Source: Paracoccus acridae
Lineage (GTDB): Bacteria > Pseudomonadota > Alphaproteobacteria > Rhodobacterales > Rhodobacteraceae
DNA: 64,000 nucleotides
Reading direction: 5' to 3'
Assembly (NCBI RefSeq): GCF_014642735.1
Contig: NZ_BMIV01000002.1
Coordinates: 62,001 to 126,000 of the forward strand
Positions within the stretch are counted from its first letter, which is position 1, and the number at the start of each line of letters is the position of its first letter. The position numbers and the translations under genes were made by a program. Below are positions 25,405 to 34,661 of the stretch, piece by piece. Under the pieces are notes generated by a model. That model was given only the letters and a program-made list of their open reading frames with translations, was not told where the DNA came from and did not search any database.

Positions 25405-26550
25405 TTACCCCCGTTCGGCCAGCATCGCCCGCGCGACGATCAGGCGCATGATCTCGTTCGTGCCTTCCAGGATCTGATGCACGCGCAGGTCGCGCACGAT
25501 CTTCTCGATCCCGTAGTCGGCCAGATAGCCATATCCGCCATGCAGTTGCAGGCAGCCATTCGCGACCTCGAAGGCGCGGTCGGTCACATGCAGCTTGGCC
25601 ATCGCGCAGAACTTGGTCGCATCCGGGGCGCCGGTGTCAAGCTTCCAGGCCGCCTGGCGCAGGAAGATGCGCGCCGATTGCAGCGCGGTCTCCATCTCGG
25701 CCAGGCGGAATTGCAGCGCCTGGAACTGGTCCAGGCTTTGCCCGAAGGCGCGGCGTTCGCCCATATAGGTCAGGGATGCGTCAAGCGCCGCTTGCGCACC
25801 GCCAAGCGCCGCTGCCGCGATGTTCAGCCGCCCGCCGTCAAGCCCCGCCATGGCATAGGCAAAGCCGCGCCCTTCCTCGCCCAGCAGGTTGTCGGCAGGG
25901 ATCTGGCAATCGTCGAACTGGACCTGCGCGGTGGGTTGGGCACGCCAGCCCATCTTGTCCTCGGGCGCGCCGAAGGACAGGCCGGGGGTGCCGTTCTCGA
26001 CGATCACCGCGCTGATGCCCCTTGGTCCCTCGGCCCCCGTTCGGACCATGGCGATATAGGCGTCCGAATAGCCCCCGCCCGAGATGAAGGCCTTGGTCCC
26101 GTTCAGCCGCCAGCCCCCGTCCGTCCGGTCCGCCCGCGTGCGCAGGGCCGCCGCGTCCGATCCGCTGCCGGGTTCGGTCAGGGCATAGCTGAAGACCTTC
26201 TCCATGCTGCAAAGGCCGGGCAGCCAGCGGGCCTTGGTGTCGGGCGATCCGAACTTGTCGATCATGCCGCCGCACATGTTGTGGATCGACAGGAATGCCG
26301 CGACCGAGGGGCAGGCCATCGACAGCGCCTCGAAGACCAGCACCCCGTCCAGCCGCGACAGGCCCGATCCGCCATGATCCTCGGACACATACAGCCCGCC
26401 AAGGCCAAGGGCCGCCACATCGGCCCACAGATCGCGCGGGATGGTGCCTTGCTTTTCCCAGTCATGGGCATGGGGACCGATGCGATCCGCGCCGAAATCG
26501 CGCGCCATGTCGAAGATGGCGGCCTGTTCCTCGGTCAGGGCGAAATCCAT
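25405..26550 (-). CDS. Acyl-CoA dehydrogenase, probably isobutyryl-CoA dehydrogenase
   Basis: This FAD-dependent acyl-CoA dehydrogenase of 381 residues has the signature FSYALTEPGSGSDAAALRTRA in the middle and the C-terminal QLHGGYGYLADYGIEKIVRDLRVHQILEGTNEIMR. The catalytic Glu of short-chain enzymes is expected in the EGTNEI region. Gene order with HIBYL-CoA hydrolase and mmsB supports isobutyryl-CoA as the substrate in valine degradation. A different branched short-chain substrate cannot be excluded. Confidence 0.9.
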   Translation of the reverse strand: MDFALTEEQAAIFDMARDFGADRIGPHAHDWEKQGTIPRDLWADVAALGLGGLYVSEDHGGSGLSRLDGVLVFEALSMACPSVAAFLSIHNMCGGMIDKFGSPDTKARWLPGLCSMEKVFSYALTEPGSGSDAAALRTRADRTDGGWRLNGTKAFISGGGYSDAYIAMVRTGAEGPRGISAVIVENGTPGLSFGAPEDKMGWRAQPTAQVQFDDCQIPADNLLGEEGRGFAYAMAGLDGGRLNIAAAALGGAQAALDASLTYMGERRAFGQSLDQFQALQFRLAEMETALQSARIFLRQAAWKLDTGAPDATKFCAMAKLHVTDRAFEVANGCLQLHGGYGYLADYGIEKIVRDLRVHQILEGTNEIMRLIVARAMLAERG

Positions 26551-26613
26551 GTCCTCATCCCCATGAAATTGAACATGCGTTTAATTGCAACACCAGGCGG
26601 GGGCTTGGCAAGG

Positions 26614-27744
26614 TCACAGACCGTGATGGAACTCGGCGATCAGATGCCGGACCAGTTCGCGCATCGCTTCGGGGGGCGTGGCGCCTGCCGCGATGGCTTG
26701 CGACAGCACGGCGCGTTGTCGGGCGGCGGACCCGCCGGAGGCCGCCATCTCTCGCGCCCGGGCGACCTGCGGCTGGCTGCCCAGGGCGTCGGCATCCTGG
26801 GCGATCAGGGCCAGCCATTCCTCCAACCCCTCGGCAAAGGGAATGATCCGCCCGGCGCCAAAGTCGATCAGCCCCTCGGCCATGCCGTATCGGGTGGCGC
26901 GCCAGCGGTTTTCCTCGATCAGGAAGGGGTCGTATTGCCTCCACCGCTGGTTCTGCCGTGACAGGCGCCACAGCATCCGCAGCGTGGCCTGGTTCAGCGC
27001 GGCCAGGGTGATCGTGTCGTCCAGGCGGGGCGAGGCGTCGCAGATCCGCGTTTCCAGCGTCGGGAACCGGGACGACGGGCGCAGATCCCACCAGATCTTG
27101 CTGCTGTCCTCCAGGACGCCCAGATCGACCAGAACCCGCACCGACCGCTCGAATTCGTCCCATCCGCCGAATTGCGGGGGAAAGCCCGTCCGCGGCATCC
27201 CGCCGAACACCGTGGTGCGATAGGACGCAAGGCCGGTGTCGCTGCCCTGCCAGAAGGGGCTGGAGGCCGACAGCGCCAGCAGATGCGGCAGGAAATAGGT
27301 CATCTGGTTCATCAGGTCGATCCGCTGGGCGGACGATTTGATCCCCACATGGACATGCATCCCGCAGATCAGCATCCGCCGCGACACCGCCCCCATGTCG
27401 CGCGACAACTGGTGATAGCGGTCCTTGTCGGTATGGAACTGATCGCGCCAGTCCGCGAAGGGATGGCAGGATGCCGCAATCGGCGCGAGGCCGTAGTCGC
27501 CCGCGATCCGCCCCACCGTGCGGCGCAGATGTGCCAGATGCCCGCGCGCCTCGGCGATGTCGGCGGACACGGGCGTTCCGACCTCGACCTGGCAGCGCAG
27601 GAACTCGGGGCTGAAGCGGTCGCCCAGGGCGTCGCGGCAGGCGGCCATCATCGCATCGGGCGCGGGGGCCAGATCGCCCGTGTCTGGGCTGACCAGCAGG
27701 TATTCTTCCTCGATGCCAAGGGTCAGGTCGGGTGCGTCGGTCAT
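26614..27744 (-). CDS. Carboxylate-amine ligase, YbdK/GCS2 family
   Basis: This ATP-grasp-like ligase of the glutamate-cysteine ligase type 2 family has 376 residues. The start is [30 protein letters not shown] is the family hallmark, with metal-binding Glu residues. [16 protein letters not shown] carries the HVHVG motif. E. coli YbdK has weak glutamate-cysteine ligase activity, and the physiological substrate is unknown. Upstream codons of the frame (to 27945) are unrelated. It separates the mmsB operon from mmsA and is not obviously part of valine breakdown. Confidence 0.85.
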   Translation of the reverse strand: MTDAPDLTLGIEEEYLLVSPDTGDLAPAPDAMMAACRDALGDRFSPEFLRCQVEVGTPVSADIAEARGHLAHLRRTVGRIAGDYGLAPIAASCHPFADWRDQFHTDKDRYHQLSRDMGAVSRRMLICGMHVHVGIKSSAQRIDLMNQMTYFLPHLLALSASSPFWQGSDTGLASYRTTVFGGMPRTGFPPQFGGWDEFERSVRVLVDLGVLEDSSKIWWDLRPSSRFPTLETRICDASPRLDDTITLAALNQATLRMLWRLSRQNQRWRQYDPFLIEENRWRATRYGMAEGLIDFGAGRIIPFAEGLEEWLALIAQDADALGSQPQVARAREMAASGGSAARQRAVLSQAIAAGATPPEAMRELVRHLIAEFHHGL

Positions 27745-27848
27745 GGGCGGGCCTCGATGGTTTGGACCAATAGAACCCCGTGCCGCCCGCCCATGCAAGG
27801 GCAGGCCGCAGCTTTCCTGTCCCGAAGCGACTTTTCCCCAGGGAATGC

Positions 27849-27929
27849 GGGCGGTTTGCGGTAAGGGGAGCCTTGCTGCTGGCCGGGCTGGGTGGCCTGG
27901 CCCTGTCGCGCCGGCGCCAGCGGGCCTGA
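27849..27929 (+). pseudogene. Remnant of a VPLPA/PEP-CTERM sorting tail
   Basis: In frame with the stop at 27927 the sequence reads [19 protein letters not shown], which is the hydrophobic helix plus arginine-rich end of a VPLPA-CTERM protein. The VPLP motif and any coding body upstream are missing, and no start codon with a ribosome site precedes it. It looks like the 3' stub of a lost exported protein. A strong hairpin terminator follows directly. Confidence 0.5.
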
Positions 27930-27952
27930 TCGCCAGACGCCACATGGCAGAA

Positions 27953-27978
27953 GGGCGGGGTTCGAACCCCGCCCTTTT
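27953..27978 (+). terminator. Bidirectional terminator
   Basis: The perfect palindrome GGGCGGGGTTCGAACCCCGCCC (22 nt; 27953-27974) is followed by TTTTCT on the plus strand and by TTCT on the minus strand. It can end mmsA transcription and once ended the gene whose remnant lies to its left. Confidence 0.85.
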
Positions 27979-27983
27979 CTGTT

Positions 27984-29483
27984 TCAGTCCATGGCGCGGA
28001 AGTTGAATTCCCCGCCTTCCTTGATGCCGGACGGCCAGCGGGCCGTCACCGTCTTGGTCCGCGTATAGAAGCGGAAGGCGTCGGGGCCGTGCTGGTTCAG
28101 GTCGCCGAAGCCCGATTTCTTCCAGCCGCCGAAGGTGTGATAGGCCAGCGGCACCGGGATCGGCACGTTGATGCCCACCATGCCGATGTTGATGCGGCTG
28201 GCGAAATCGCGCGCCGTGTCGCCGTCGCGGGTATAGATCGCGGTGCCGTTGCCATATTCGTGGCTCATCGCCAAGCCGATGGCTTCCTCATAGGAACCGG
28301 CGCGGACGGTGGACAGGACCGGGCCGAAGATCTCGGTCTTGTAGATGTCCATGTCGGGGGTCACGCGGTCGAACAGGTGCGGGCCGACGAAGAAGCCGTT
28401 CTCGTATCCCTGCAGGTTGAAGTCGCGGCCATCGATGACCAGTTCCGCGCCCTGGTCGATGCCCGACTGCACCAGCCGCAGGATGTTTTCCTTGGCGGCC
28501 TTGGTCACGACCGGGCCATAGTCCACGTCGTTGCCGGCGGTATAGGGGCCGACCTTCAGCTTCTCGATCCGGGGGACCAGCCGTTCAATCAGCGCGTCGG
28601 CGGTCTTTTCACCCACCGGGACCGCGACCGAGATCGCCATGCAGCGTTCGCCCGCCGCGCCATAGCCCGCGCCCACCAGGGCGTCGGCCGCCTGGTCCAG
28701 ATCGGCGTCCGGCATGATGATCATGTGGTTCTTGGCGCCGCCGAAGCACTGCGCGCGCTTGCCGGTCGCCGCTGCGCGTTCATAGATGTATTGCGCGATC
28801 GGGGTCGATCCGACAAAGCCCACCGCCTGGATCACCGGGTTGTCCAGGATCGCGTCCACGCTGTCCTTGTCGCCGTTGACGACCTGCAAGACGCCATCGG
28901 GCAGGCCCGCTTCCTGCAACAGCGCGGCCAGCATCAGCGGCACGGACGGGTCGCGTTCGGACGGCTTCAGGATCATCGCGTTGCCGGCGGCAAGGGCAGG
29001 GCCCATCTTCCACAGCGGGATCATGGCCGGGAAGTTGAAGGGCGTGATGCCCGCCACGACGCCCAGCGGCTGGCGCATGGAATACATGTCGATGCCGGGG
29101 CCGGCGCTGTCGGTGAATTCGCCCTTCAGCAGATGCGGCGCGCCAATGCAGAACTCGATCACCTCAAGCCCACGCTGGATGTCGCCCTTGGCGTCGGGGA
29201 AGGTCTTGCCGTGTTCGGACGACAGCACCTCGGCCATCTTGTCCATGTCGCGGTTGATGAGGCGCACGAACTCCATCATCACGCGGGCGCGGCGCTGCGG
29301 GTTGGTCGCGCCCCATTTCACCTGCGCCTCGGCGGCGCGTTCGACGGCGTGGTCAAGCTCGGCCTTGGTGGCCAGGGACAGGCGCGCCTGAACCTCGCCC
29401 GTGGCGGGGTTGAAGACGTCGCTGAACCGCCCGGACGTGCCCTTGTATTCCTTGCCGTCGATCCAGTGGTGAATCTCTTTCAT
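27984..29483 (-). CDS. mmsA: Methylmalonate-semialdehyde dehydrogenase (CoA-acylating)
   Basis: MmsA converts methylmalonate semialdehyde to propionyl-CoA, the last step of valine breakdown, and can also act on malonate semialdehyde. The 499-residue aldehyde dehydrogenase starts [20 protein letters not shown]. It has the MmsA-specific GERCMAIS catalytic cysteine motif, the CoA-type lack of the usual Glu, and [27 protein letters not shown] precedes the ATG. It is separate from the mmsB operon and divergent from a LysR gene, with TTTGCAAA-type motifs in between. Confidence 0.95.
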   Translation of the reverse strand: MKEIHHWIDGKEYKGTSGRFSDVFNPATGEVQARLSLATKAELDHAVERAAEAQVKWGATNPQRRARVMMEFVRLINRDMDKMAEVLSSEHGKTFPDAKGDIQRGLEVIEFCIGAPHLLKGEFTDSAGPGIDMYSMRQPLGVVAGITPFNFPAMIPLWKMGPALAAGNAMILKPSERDPSVPLMLAALLQEAGLPDGVLQVVNGDKDSVDAILDNPVIQAVGFVGSTPIAQYIYERAAATGKRAQCFGGAKNHMIIMPDADLDQAADALVGAGYGAAGERCMAISVAVPVGEKTADALIERLVPRIEKLKVGPYTAGNDVDYGPVVTKAAKENILRLVQSGIDQGAELVIDGRDFNLQGYENGFFVGPHLFDRVTPDMDIYKTEIFGPVLSTVRAGSYEEAIGLAMSHEYGNGTAIYTRDGDTARDFASRINIGMVGINVPIPVPLAYHTFGGWKKSGFGDLNQHGPDAFRFYTRTKTVTARWPSGIKEGGEFNFRAMD

Positions 29484-29545
29484 CGCATCCTCCTTGGTTG
29501 GTCGCAGCCTAGCCTTGCGGATTTGCCGGATAAAGGGGAAGGATG

Positions 29546-29573
29546 GCAAAGACGTTTTGCGCTTTTGCAAAAG
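29546..29573. promoter_or_regulatory. TTTGCAAA-type palindrome between mmsA and a LysR gene
   Basis: The perfect 12-bp palindrome CTTTTGCAAAAG (29562-29573) contains TTTGCAAA. Just before it lie a second partial copy TTTTGCGC and the inverted half-site GCAAA-gacgt-TTTGC. The TTTGCAAA core matches the published operator of the ScfR regulator PccR. It lies 81-88 nt upstream of mmsA and directly before the LysR start. Confidence 0.55.
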
Positions 29574-29581
29574 GGGCGGGC

Positions 29582-30493
29582 ATGGATTGGGACGACCTGC
29601 GCATCTTCCTGGCGGTGTCGCGAACCGAAAGCCTGTCGGGGGCGGGCCGTAGGCTGGGCATGGACGCCTCCACCATCGGGCGGCGCATCGCGCGGCTGGA
29701 GCGGGCGGTGGGTGCCGCACTGTTCGCCAAGACCCCCCAAGGCTATGTCCTGACGGCCGAGGGCGCGCGGCTGGTCGCCCCTGCCGAGGCGGCCGAGCAG
29801 GGCGCCAATGCCGCGGCCGAGGCGGTAAGGCGAGAGGCCGGGCTGACAGGCCAGTTGCGCATCGGCGCGCCCGACGGTTGCGCGAACTATCTGCTGCCGC
29901 AGGTGGCGCGCGACATGTGCGCCGCCCATCCGGGGTTGGAAATCCAGATCGTCGCCCTGCCGCGCGTGGTGAACCTGACCAAGCGCGAAGCCGACATGGC
30001 GGTGGCCGTGTCCCCGCCCGACACGGGGCGGCTGACCGTGCAGCGGCTGACCGATTACCACCTGCACCTGGCCGCGCATGGGGATTACCTACGCGATGCC
30101 GCGCCGATCCGCGACCTGCCCGACCTGCGCGATCACCGGATGATCGGATACATTCCCGACATGATCTTCGACCGGGAACTGGATTATCTGTCGGAAACCG
30201 GGGTGCAGGTGGCGGCGATCACGTCGAATTCGGTGTCCGTCCAGATGCAGGCGATCCGGGCCGGGGCGGGGCTGGGGATCGTCCACGACTTCGCCATTCC
30301 CTTCGCGCCGGGGGTGGAGCTGGTGCTGCCCGACCGCATCGCGCTGAAGCGCAGCTTCTGGCTGGTTCGCCATGCCGACGACCGCGCGTCCCGCCGCCTG
30401 ACGCTGTTGGCGGAACTGCTGGCCCAAGGCCTGCGGGCCGAGGTGGCGCGGCTGGAATCCCAGGTTGTTGGGTCACGCCTTTGTCGCCCTTGA
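29582..30493 (+). CDS. LysR-family transcriptional regulator
   Basis: This 303-residue regulator has the LysR N-terminal helix-turn-helix (MDWDDLRIFLAVSRTESLSGAGRRLGMDASTIGRRIARLE) and a type-2 periplasmic-binding effector domain (LRIGAPDGCANYLLP...). A longer frame starts at 29543, also with a ribosome-like site, but the family normally begins at MDWDDLRIF, and the palindrome at 29562 would otherwise lie inside coding DNA. It is divergent from mmsA, so control of valine or propionyl-CoA metabolism is possible. The effector is unknown. Confidence 0.85.
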   Translation: MDWDDLRIFLAVSRTESLSGAGRRLGMDASTIGRRIARLERAVGAALFAKTPQGYVLTAEGARLVAPAEAAEQGANAAAEAVRREAGLTGQLRIGAPDGCANYLLPQVARDMCAAHPGLEIQIVALPRVVNLTKREADMAVAVSPPDTGRLTVQRLTDYHLHLAAHGDYLRDAAPIRDLPDLRDHRMIGYIPDMIFDRELDYLSETGVQVAAITSNSVSVQMQAIRAGAGLGIVHDFAIPFAPGVELVLPDRIALKRSFWLVRHADDRASRRLTLLAELLAQGLRAEVARLESQVVGSRLCRP

Positions 30494-30550
30494 CGGATCA
30501 CGATTCGGGGAAAATGATGGCCTTAGCACAACCGCCGTGGAGGATGCCCC

Positions 30551-31012
30551 ATGCTTGTCAACCAGATGCTGTCGATGAAATCCAATTCGGGCAAGCCGGG
30601 GATCGAGGCGCAGACGATCGTGACCATCCGTCCCGATGCGACCCTGGCCGAGGCGGCGAAGATGCTGTCGGAAAAGCGCATCGGTGCCGTGGTGGTGTCC
30701 GAGGACGGCAGGAAACCGCAAGGCATCCTGTCCGAACGCGACATCGTCCGGCAACTTGGCGCCCATGGCCCTGACGTGCTGTCCACCCCCATCGCCGAGG
30801 TGATGACCCGCGACGTCCAGACCTGCACCATGGGCGACGACGCCCTTGTGATCCTGGAACGCATGACGCAGGGACGCTTCCGCCACCTGCCGGTCGTCGA
30901 TGGCGACGGCAACATGCTGGGGGTGGTGTCCATCGGCGACGCGGTCAGCGGCAGGCTTCAGGAGCTTGCGGCCGAGAAAGAGGCGCTGACCGGCATGATC
31001 ATGGGGACCTGA
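30551..31012 (+). CDS. CBS-domain protein
   Basis: The 153-residue protein is made of two CBS motifs (Bateman pair). The first runs from VTIRPDATLAEAAKMLSEKRIGAVVV to PQGILSERDIVR, the second from VMTRDVQTCTMGDDALVILERMTQGRFRHLPVVD to LGVVSIGDAV. Such proteins bind adenine nucleotides or SAM and act by contact with partners. There is no fused catalytic domain. A GGAGG element precedes the ATG. Stand-alone CBS proteins of this type are common in alphaproteobacteria; the target is unknown. Confidence 0.88.
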   Translation: MLVNQMLSMKSNSGKPGIEAQTIVTIRPDATLAEAAKMLSEKRIGAVVVSEDGRKPQGILSERDIVRQLGAHGPDVLSTPIAEVMTRDVQTCTMGDDALVILERMTQGRFRHLPVVDGDGNMLGVVSIGDAVSGRLQELAAEKEALTGMIMGT

Positions 31013-31088
31013 TCCAGCGCCAAACGCTTGCCATCGCGGCGGAAATCGGTTTTCCCTGCATGGCAGGCAAGCATAAGGGCGCCCATCC

Positions 31089-31583
31089 ATGCGCATCGGT
31101 CTTTACCCCGGCACGTTCGATCCGATCACGCTGGGCCATGTCGACATCATTCAGCGCGCGATGGCCCTGGTGGATCGTCTTGTCATCGGCGTCGCCATCA
31201 ACCGCGACAAGTCGCCTTTGTTCGGGCTCGAGGAACGGGTGGCCATGGTCCGGGCCGAATGCGAACAGATCGCCGCCCGCACCGGGGGCGAAATCGTCGT
31301 TCATCCCTTCGAGAACCTGCTGATCGACTGCGCCCGCGACGTGGGCGCCCAGGTGATCGTGCGCGGACTGCGCGCGGTCGCCGATTTCGAATACGAATTC
31401 CAGATGGTCGGCATGAACCGCGCCCTTGATGCCAGCATCGAGACCGTCTTCATGATGGCCGATGCCCGCCGCCAGGCCATCGCATCGAAGCTGGTCAAGG
31501 AAATCGCCCGCCTAGGCGGCGACGTGTCAAAATTCGTGACGCCCTCCGTGGCCGAGGCCCTGGTCAACCGGTATCGCGGATAG
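31089..31583 (+). CDS. coaD: Phosphopantetheine adenylyltransferase
   Basis: CoaD transfers AMP to 4'-phosphopantetheine, the penultimate step of CoA synthesis. The 164-residue product has the nucleotidyltransferase motif GTFDPITLGH (residues 9-18, His18 catalytic) and VRGLRAVADFEYEFQMVGMNR. The C-terminal ASKLVKEIARLGGDVSKFV corresponds to the ISS-x-x-R/K-E motif, with the first serines replaced (AIAS). The length is standard. The next gene follows in the same direction. Confidence 0.95.
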   Translation: MRIGLYPGTFDPITLGHVDIIQRAMALVDRLVIGVAINRDKSPLFGLEERVAMVRAECEQIAARTGGEIVVHPFENLLIDCARDVGAQVIVRGLRAVADFEYEFQMVGMNRALDASIETVFMMADARRQAIASKLVKEIARLGGDVSKFVTPSVAEALVNRYRG

Positions 31584-31655
31584 GGCTTGCGGCAATTCGC
31601 CGCGCTGCTAGCATCGTTTCCGAACGCGCGCCTTGTCCTGATACCGGAGGGATCC

Positions 31656-32453
31656 TTGACCCGATCCGACTCGCCCGCGCGCGATCACCACAGCCTGCCC
31701 GATGAAATCCCCGAACCCCGCCACATCGCCCTGTCGGATCTGTCCCAGGCCCTGACCCTGGGCTGGCGCGACTTTCGCCGCGCGCCCGTCTTCGGGCTGG
31801 TGTTTTCGGCCTTCTATGTCCTGGGCGGCTGGGCCCTGGCCTCGGTCGCCCTTGCGTCGGGGCAGGACTGGTGGCTGATCCCCTTCATCCTGGGCTTTCC
31901 GCTGATCGCCCCCTTCGCGGCGACCGGCCTTTACGAGGTCAGCCGCCGGATCGAGGCCGGCGAGCCCCTGGACACCGCCCGCATCCTGCGCGTGGTCTTC
32001 GAACAGCGCCAGCGGCAGATCCCCTCGATGGCGATGGTGATCCTGCTGCTGTTCATGTTCTGGGTCTTCGTGGCCCATACGGTCTTCGCGCTGTTCATGG
32101 GCGTGTCGGCGCTGACCAACATCACCTCATCGCCCGAGGTGCTGCTGCAGGGCAGGGGGCTGGTCATGCTGGTGCTGGGCACGATCATCGGCGGCGGCTT
32201 CGCGGTGGTGCTGTTCACCTTCACCGTCGTGGGCCTGCCCCTGCTGATGGAAAGAGAGGTCGATTTCATCACCGCCATCATCACCTCATGCCGCGCGGTG
32301 GCGGAAAACCCCGGTGTCATGGCGGTCTGGGCGGCGATGATCGCGATCTGGCTGTTCCTGGCGATCCTGCCGGGATTTCTGGGACTGCTGGTCGTGCTGC
32401 CGGTTCTGGGCCATGCAAGCTGGCATGTCTATCGCCGGGTGATGGCGGACTAG
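31656..32453 (+). CDS. DUF2189 family integral membrane protein
   Basis: The 265-residue protein has six or so hydrophobic helices and the DUF2189 pattern [27 protein letters not shown] at the first helix, plus [20 protein letters not shown] in the middle. It is an inner-membrane protein of unknown role common in Rhodobacteraceae. The likely start is a TTG at 31656 with GGAGGG five bases before it; an upstream ATG at 31587 would add a stretch with no family similarity. The stop overlaps the convergent SDR gene by CTAG. Confidence 0.8.
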   Translation: MTRSDSPARDHHSLPDEIPEPRHIALSDLSQALTLGWRDFRRAPVFGLVFSAFYVLGGWALASVALASGQDWWLIPFILGFPLIAPFAATGLYEVSRRIEAGEPLDTARILRVVFEQRQRQIPSMAMVILLLFMFWVFVAHTVFALFMGVSALTNITSSPEVLLQGRGLVMLVLGTIIGGGFAVVLFTFTVVGLPLLMEREVDFITAIITSCRAVAENPGVMAVWAAMIAIWLFLAILPGFLGLLVVLPVLGHASWHVYRRVMAD

Positions 32454-33172
32454 CCCCGCCCGATGAAGGGCATGTTCGTGGCCATCACGGTCATGAACTG
32501 CACATTGGCGCCATCGGGCAGGCTGGCCATGTGCAGCACGGCATCCGCCACGACCGCGACATCCATCAGCGGCTCAGCGCCCGGCGCACCGGTGCTGACC
32601 TGCATCAGCAATTCGGTCGCGGCATTGCCGATGTCGATCTGTCCGCAGGCGATGTCGAAGGGGCGCCCGTCCAGCGACAGGGACTTGGTCAGCCCCGTCA
32701 CCGCGTGCTTCGAGGTCGTATAGGCGACCGACCCGGCGCGCGGCGCATGGGCCGCGATGGATCCGTTGTTGATGATCCGCCCACCCTGGGGAGCCTGCCC
32801 GCGCATCAACCGGAATGCCGCGCGGGCGCACAGGAACATGCCCGTCACATTGGTCGCGATCACGTCGCGGAAGGTGCGGGGGTCCATCTGGTCCGGCGTC
32901 GCAGGGTCCGCCCCGCGCCCGGCATTGTTGAACAGCACGTCGAGGCGGCCCCATTCCGCATGGGCGCGGTCAAAGGCGCCGTCCACGGCACCCTCATCCG
33001 TCACGTCGCAAGGCAGGATCAGCGCGGGGGCGCCGTCCGCCGTGTCGTGCAGGGCGTCTTCCCTGCGTCCCAGCAGGGCGACCCGCCAGCCTGCCGCCAG
33101 AAAGCGCCGCGCGGTGGCCCGCCCGATGCCGCTGCCCGCGCCCGTGATGATGATGGATCGCGCCTGTTCCAT
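32450..33172 (-). CDS. Short-chain dehydrogenase/reductase
   Basis: This classical SDR of 240 residues has the cofactor motif TGAGSGIG near residue 8, NNAGRG, a Ser in the [11 protein letters not shown] segment and the active-site YTTSKHAV (Tyr-x-x-x-Lys). It most likely reduces or oxidises a ketone or alcohol with NAD(P). The start [11 protein letters not shown] lies 1 nt after the stop of the FAH-family gene, giving a two-gene operon. This combination is typical of sugar-acid or hydroxy-acid catabolism, but the substrate cannot be named. Confidence 0.85.
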   Translation of the reverse strand: MEQARSIIITGAGSGIGRATARRFLAAGWRVALLGRREDALHDTADGAPALILPCDVTDEGAVDGAFDRAHAEWGRLDVLFNNAGRGADPATPDQMDPRTFRDVIATNVTGMFLCARAAFRLMRGQAPQGGRIINNGSIAAHAPRAGSVAYTTSKHAVTGLTKSLSLDGRPFDIACGQIDIGNAATELLMQVSTGAPGAEPLMDVAVVADAVLHMASLPDGANVQFMTVMATNMPFIGRG

Positions 33173-33173
33173 G

Positions 33174-34022
33174 TCAGACCACCTTCTGCTGTTGCTGCCC
33201 CAGGCCGTCGATGCCAAGCCGCATGACCTGGCCTTGCTTCAAATAGACCGGCGGCTTCTGCCCCATGCCGACGCCCGGCGGCGTGCCGGTGGCGATGACG
33301 TCGCCCGGATGCAGCGTCGTGAAGCGAGAAACATAGGACACGATCTCCTCGGGCCCGAACACCATCGTCGCAGTGGTGCCGTCCTGGAAACGGTGGCCGT
33401 CCACCTCAAGCCACAGGCGCAGGGCGCGCGGATCGGGAATGTCGTCCGCCGTGACCAGCCAGGGACCGATGGGACCAAAGCCGTCATGGCCCTTGCCCTT
33501 GTCCCAGGTGCCGCCGCGCCGCAACTGCCAGTCGCGTTCGCTGATGTCGTTGATCACGCAATAGCCGGCGATATGATCCGCCGCCCGTTCCGGGGCGATA
33601 TGGCTGCCGCCGTCGCCGATGACGATGCCCAACTCGACCTCCCAGTCGGTCGCGGTCGAATCCGGTGGCAGGGGCAGGTCGTCGTCCGGCCCGGCGATGC
33701 AGCTTGTCCATTTGGTGAACAGGATCGGCTCGGCCGGGACATCCATACCGGATTCGGCGGCATGGTCGGCATAGTTCAGGCCCACCGCCAGGAACTTGCC
33801 CACCTGGCCCACGCAGGCGCCAAGGCGCAGATCCCGCTGGGGACTGCCCGCGACCAGCGGCAGCGTGGCCGGATCCAGGGCGCGAAGCGCAGCCAGGCAC
33901 CGGCGCGTCAGGCAGTCGCCCGCGATGTCCGAAACATGCGCCGAAAGGTCGCGCACCTGGCCCTCATCGTCCAGAATTCCCGGCTTCTCTGCGCCCTTCG
34001 CGCCATATCTGACAAGTTTCAT
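33174..34022 (-). CDS. Fumarylacetoacetate hydrolase family protein
   Basis: The 282-residue FAH-superfamily enzyme has the metal site E-x-E in [11 protein letters not shown] with a later Asp in NDISERDW, and the conserved stretch [15 protein letters not shown] near residue 75. The C-terminal [20 protein letters not shown] is the family signature. Members hydrolyse C-C bonds or act as lyases on 2-keto-3-deoxy sugar acids (L-rhamnonate or fuconate type pathways). The SDR partner favours sugar-acid catabolism (inference). A GGGAGGATGT site precedes the ATG. Confidence 0.88.
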   Translation of the reverse strand: MKLVRYGAKGAEKPGILDDEGQVRDLSAHVSDIAGDCLTRRCLAALRALDPATLPLVAGSPQRDLRLGACVGQVGKFLAVGLNYADHAAESGMDVPAEPILFTKWTSCIAGPDDDLPLPPDSTATDWEVELGIVIGDGGSHIAPERAADHIAGYCVINDISERDWQLRRGGTWDKGKGHDGFGPIGPWLVTADDIPDPRALRLWLEVDGHRFQDGTTATMVFGPEEIVSYVSRFTTLHPGDVIATGTPPGVGMGQKPPVYLKQGQVMRLGIDGLGQQQQKVV

Positions 34023-34126
34023 ACATCCTCCCCTGCGTTGCCGGGCAAAGCCTAGCCCAAGTGGCGCCGCGCGATTTTCCCTGATTGCCCGATGCTTTAT
34101 GCGTCAGCGGGCGAAAGTCGGCACGG

Positions 34127-34154
34127 AAAAACGGCCCGCACTGGGGCGGGCCGT
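34127..34154 (-). terminator. Intrinsic terminator of the M23-bactofilin operon
   Basis: On the minus strand ACGGCCCGC / GCGGGCCGT forms a 9-bp stem with a 6-nt loop, followed by TTTTCCG. It lies 19 nt after the bactofilin stop. Confidence 0.88.
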
Positions 34155-34172
34155 CATGTCCGAACAGGATGT

Positions 34173-34661
34173 CTATTCCGAAACGGGGGGCGCCAGCTTC
34201 TTCGTGGGTCCGTTGGCGATCGGATCTTCCTGCCGCTGGACCGAGCCTTCGAAATGCGCGCCGGATTCGATCGCGATGGTCTTGTGGATGATGTCGCCTT
34301 CCACACGCGCAGAGGCCGACAGGCGCACCTTCAGGCCACGGACCCGGCCCACCACGCGGCCGTTCACGACGACCTCGTCGCCCACGATCTCGCCCCGGAT
34401 GGTGGCGCTTTCGCCGATCACCAGCTGATGGGCGCGGATGTCGCCCTCGACCGTGCCCTCGATCTGGATGTCGCCTTCGGTGCGGATGTTTCCCACCACG
34501 GTCAGATCCGAGGACAGGACCGATGGCGCGGCCTTGCGCGCAGGCGACGAAACCGGGGATTCGCCACGCTCGGGCAAGGGGGCCTGATAGGATTCGGGGG
34601 CAGGGACGCTTGGGGCGGTGGGTGTCTGGGGTTTTTCGGTCACTCGGGTCTTACTGAACAT
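34173..34661 (-). CDS. Bactofilin
   Basis: Bactofilins are beta-helical cytoskeletal polymers at the membrane that localise cell-wall enzymes. The 162-residue product has a disordered Pro/Ser-rich N-terminus (1-45) and the DUF583 core from VLSSDLTVVGNIRTEGDIQIEGTVEGDI, with repeating hydrophobic turns (IRGEIVGDEVVVNGRVVG). It ends with the charged tail GPTKKLAPPVSE. Its ATG lies 11 nt inside the upstream M23 peptidase gene, so the two are translationally coupled. This matches the bactofilin-LytM pairs that shape cells in Caulobacter and Helicobacter. Confidence 0.93.
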   Translation of the reverse strand: MFSKTRVTEKPQTPTAPSVPAPESYQAPLPERGESPVSSPARKAAPSVLSSDLTVVGNIRTEGDIQIEGTVEGDIRAHQLVIGESATIRGEIVGDEVVVNGRVVGRVRGLKVRLSASARVEGDIIHKTIAIESGAHFEGSVQRQEDPIANGPTKKLAPPVSE

